A program made the position numbers and the translations under genes. Below, piece by piece: positions 62,606-64,000 of a stretch of 64,000 nt of DNA. Each line of letters begins with the position of its first letter. Position 1 is the stretch's first letter. This DNA is from Globisporangium splendens (lineage: Eukaryota; Oomycota; Peronosporomycetes; Pythiales; Pythiaceae), in contig VFIW01000093.1 of assembly GCA_006386115.1 (NCBI GenBank), positions 124,001 through 188,000 of the forward strand, given 5' to 3'. A model generated the notes under the pieces. That model made no database searches. It was not told the DNA's origin and saw only the letters and a program-made list of their open reading frames with translations.

Positions 62606-64000
62606 ATGGTAGCAGCAGAGGAGACATCGGTGCCTCCTCCACTGTACGATCGTGTCGCTGTGATCCCTGGAAAGTTGGAGTATGCTGCGACCTCACAGAC
62701 CACGACAACGTCACCACCAACAGTGTCGAAGACTGACTCCCAAGGAAAGGAATTGTACGTGTGCATCGATGACGAACTCGTCTACGCGCGGTTTTTCGCC
62801 GACTTTGGGCCGTTGAATCTCGCGCAGACCGTGCGCTTTTGCAACGACATGCACCAGAAGCAGCGCGACTTTGCGGCAGCAAACGATTCGGATTCTCCAT
62901 ACGCCACGACGAGCATCGTGGTGTACAGCAGCGAACATCCGCACAAGCGCGCCAATGCAATGACACTGCTAGCATTGTACTTGGTGATTGTGCACAAGTG
63001 CACACCAGAGCAAGCGGTGGCGCGATCCCAGTCGGTACGCTCACCCTTCGGGTTCCGTGATGCCGCCTACGGGATCTGCACGTTCTTCATCACGATGCTC
63101 GACTGCGCACGCGCGGTGCACAAGGTTAAGAGTTGTTTATATTGGTCCATTGCGATTGATATGTTGAGATTAATTCGCGATTTTGCATCTTGCAGGCGAT
63201 CCAGAGCGGGATATGGAGCCTCGAGACGTTTTCGCTCTCCGAGTACGAGTATTACGACCAACTGCAGCATGGCGATCTCAATTGGATCATTCCGGGCAAG
63301 CTCATCGCGTTCAGTGGACCTCAACGAGAGCGAACAGCGCTCGATGTACCCGGTAAACCGACAGCGACGACGCTGCTGGCGCAGGATTACGCCAAGGTGT
63401 TTCAGGAGTTGGGCGTCACGTGTGTCGTGCGCTTCAATGAACCATCGACGTACGACCGCAAAGCATTTCTCTACGCGGGCATTCAGCATGTACGTCCCGG
63501 TACTTTGATCCGTAGATGCTGATTTACATATCTCTGACTCCATTTTTCATTTATTCGTTTGTGTGGATGCAGCTGGATCTGCAGTATCCTGATGACGGCA
63601 ACCCACCAGATGAGATCCTCTACAAGTTCCTTCGAGTACGTTATACGCACACATATCCTTTGTTTCTAAGCAGACTCCATCGATATTAATTCCATTGCAT
63701 ATAAAATAGACGTGTGAGCGGGAAACGGGGGCTGTCGCGGTGCATTGCAAGGCGGGGCTGGGACGCACCGGCACGAATATCGCAGCGTATCTGATGAAAA
63801 ACTACAAATTCGCGGCGCGCGAAGCGATCGCGTGGTGTCGGATCTGCCGCCCGGGGAGCATCGCGGGTCCGCAACAGCACTATTTGACCGTGAAGCAGCG
63901 AGAGTTGTTTCAACTCACGCCCTTCGATACGATCACCGTGGAGAAAGAGGCGAGTGAGAGTGCTGGTTTACGGCGCAAGACCAAGAAGAAACAGAACAAT
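62606..64000 (+). CDS. CDC14: CDC14 dual-specificity phosphatase (copy B, runs off window)
   Basis: Exons 62606-63124, 63196-63489, 63573-63635 and 63710 to the window end join in frame. The domain plan is as in copy A: DSP-like N-terminal half, then the catalytic half with [11 protein letters not shown] and [20 protein letters not shown]. Unlike copy A, the sequence continues [20 protein letters not shown], the conserved end of the Cdc14 catalytic domain, into a Lys-rich tail still open at 64000 ([10 protein letters not shown]). This is the intact-looking copy. It is divergent from the helical gene with 177 bp between start codons. Family role: reversal of CDK phosphorylation at mitotic exit. 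The C-terminus lies outside the window. Confidence 0.92.

Larger units (their letters stand above)
39047..63849. repeat. large direct repeat, copy B (~24.8 kb)
   Basis: Second copy of the block at 7783-31736. Alignable to copy A until 63849; from there it continues with normal CDC14 sequence to the window end, whereas copy A diverges. Identity varies by segment, from apparently 100% (about 40440-44934 and 47880-50480) to clearly diverged, indel-rich spacers. Confidence 0.95.

Noticed and set aside
1..64000. CRISPR arrays, rRNA, tRNA and transposon genes
   Set aside because: None seen by eye. The large repeat has no terminal inverted repeats or transposase and is not a mobile element by structure.

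Overview
The window reads as oomycete (Peronosporomycete) nuclear DNA, most likely a Pythium/Phytophthora-type genome. The supports are an exact 16/16 match to the oomycete initiator consensus (GCTCATTYYNCAWTTT) about 75 bp upstream of a start codon at 38164, a near-match upstream of both copies of another gene, short GT-AG introns (about 60-110 bp), RWP-RK transcription factors, secreted expansin-like proteins, and long intergenic spacers rich in CT/GA microsatellites. The species was not identified.

Layout. (1) 1-7.78 kb, present once: two expansin-like genes arranged tail to tail (1874-2527 + and 3032-3667 -), then the Rab7 GEF subunit MON1 in three exons (5313-6999 +). (2) 7.78-31.74 kb, block copy A: RWP-RK factor 1 (+), RWP-RK factor 2 (+), a 1249-aa membrane protein with ankyrin repeats and two TIR domains (-), an LRR/EF-hand protein (-), a helical protein of unknown function (-), and CDC14 phosphatase (+, divergent from the helical gene). 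(3) 31.74-39.05 kb: a pair of C2-domain genes with a perilipin-like tail, in opposite orientations, separated by about 4.5 kb in which I see no convincing gene. (4) a single N at 39046, which also cuts the second C2 gene. (5) 39.05-64.0 kb, block copy B: the same six genes in the same order, running off the window inside CDC14.

The two blocks form a patchwork. Stretches of about 4.5 kb and 2.6 kb, each holding one RWP-RK gene, look base-for-base identical. The rest differs by substitutions, microsatellite lengths and coding indels. Damage differs between copies. Copy A has a truncated CDC14, a helical gene with its C-terminus lost, and in-frame gaps in the LRR gene. Copy B has a frameshifting deletion in the LRR gene and a nonsense codon in the helical gene. 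Two readings fit: a true ~31-kb tandem segmental duplication with gene conversion, or two haplotypes of a heterozygous diploid placed head to tail by the assembler. The N sitting exactly on the junction and the gene cut by it favour the second.

Functionally the genes do not form an operon-like system. MON1 (Rab7 activation on late endosomes), CDC14 (mitotic exit and cilium/sporulation phosphatase) and the RWP-RK factors are housekeeping or developmental. The most unusual protein is the membrane-anchored ankyrin protein with a tandem TIR pair. Its first TIR keeps the NADase-type glutamate and its second has glutamine at that place.
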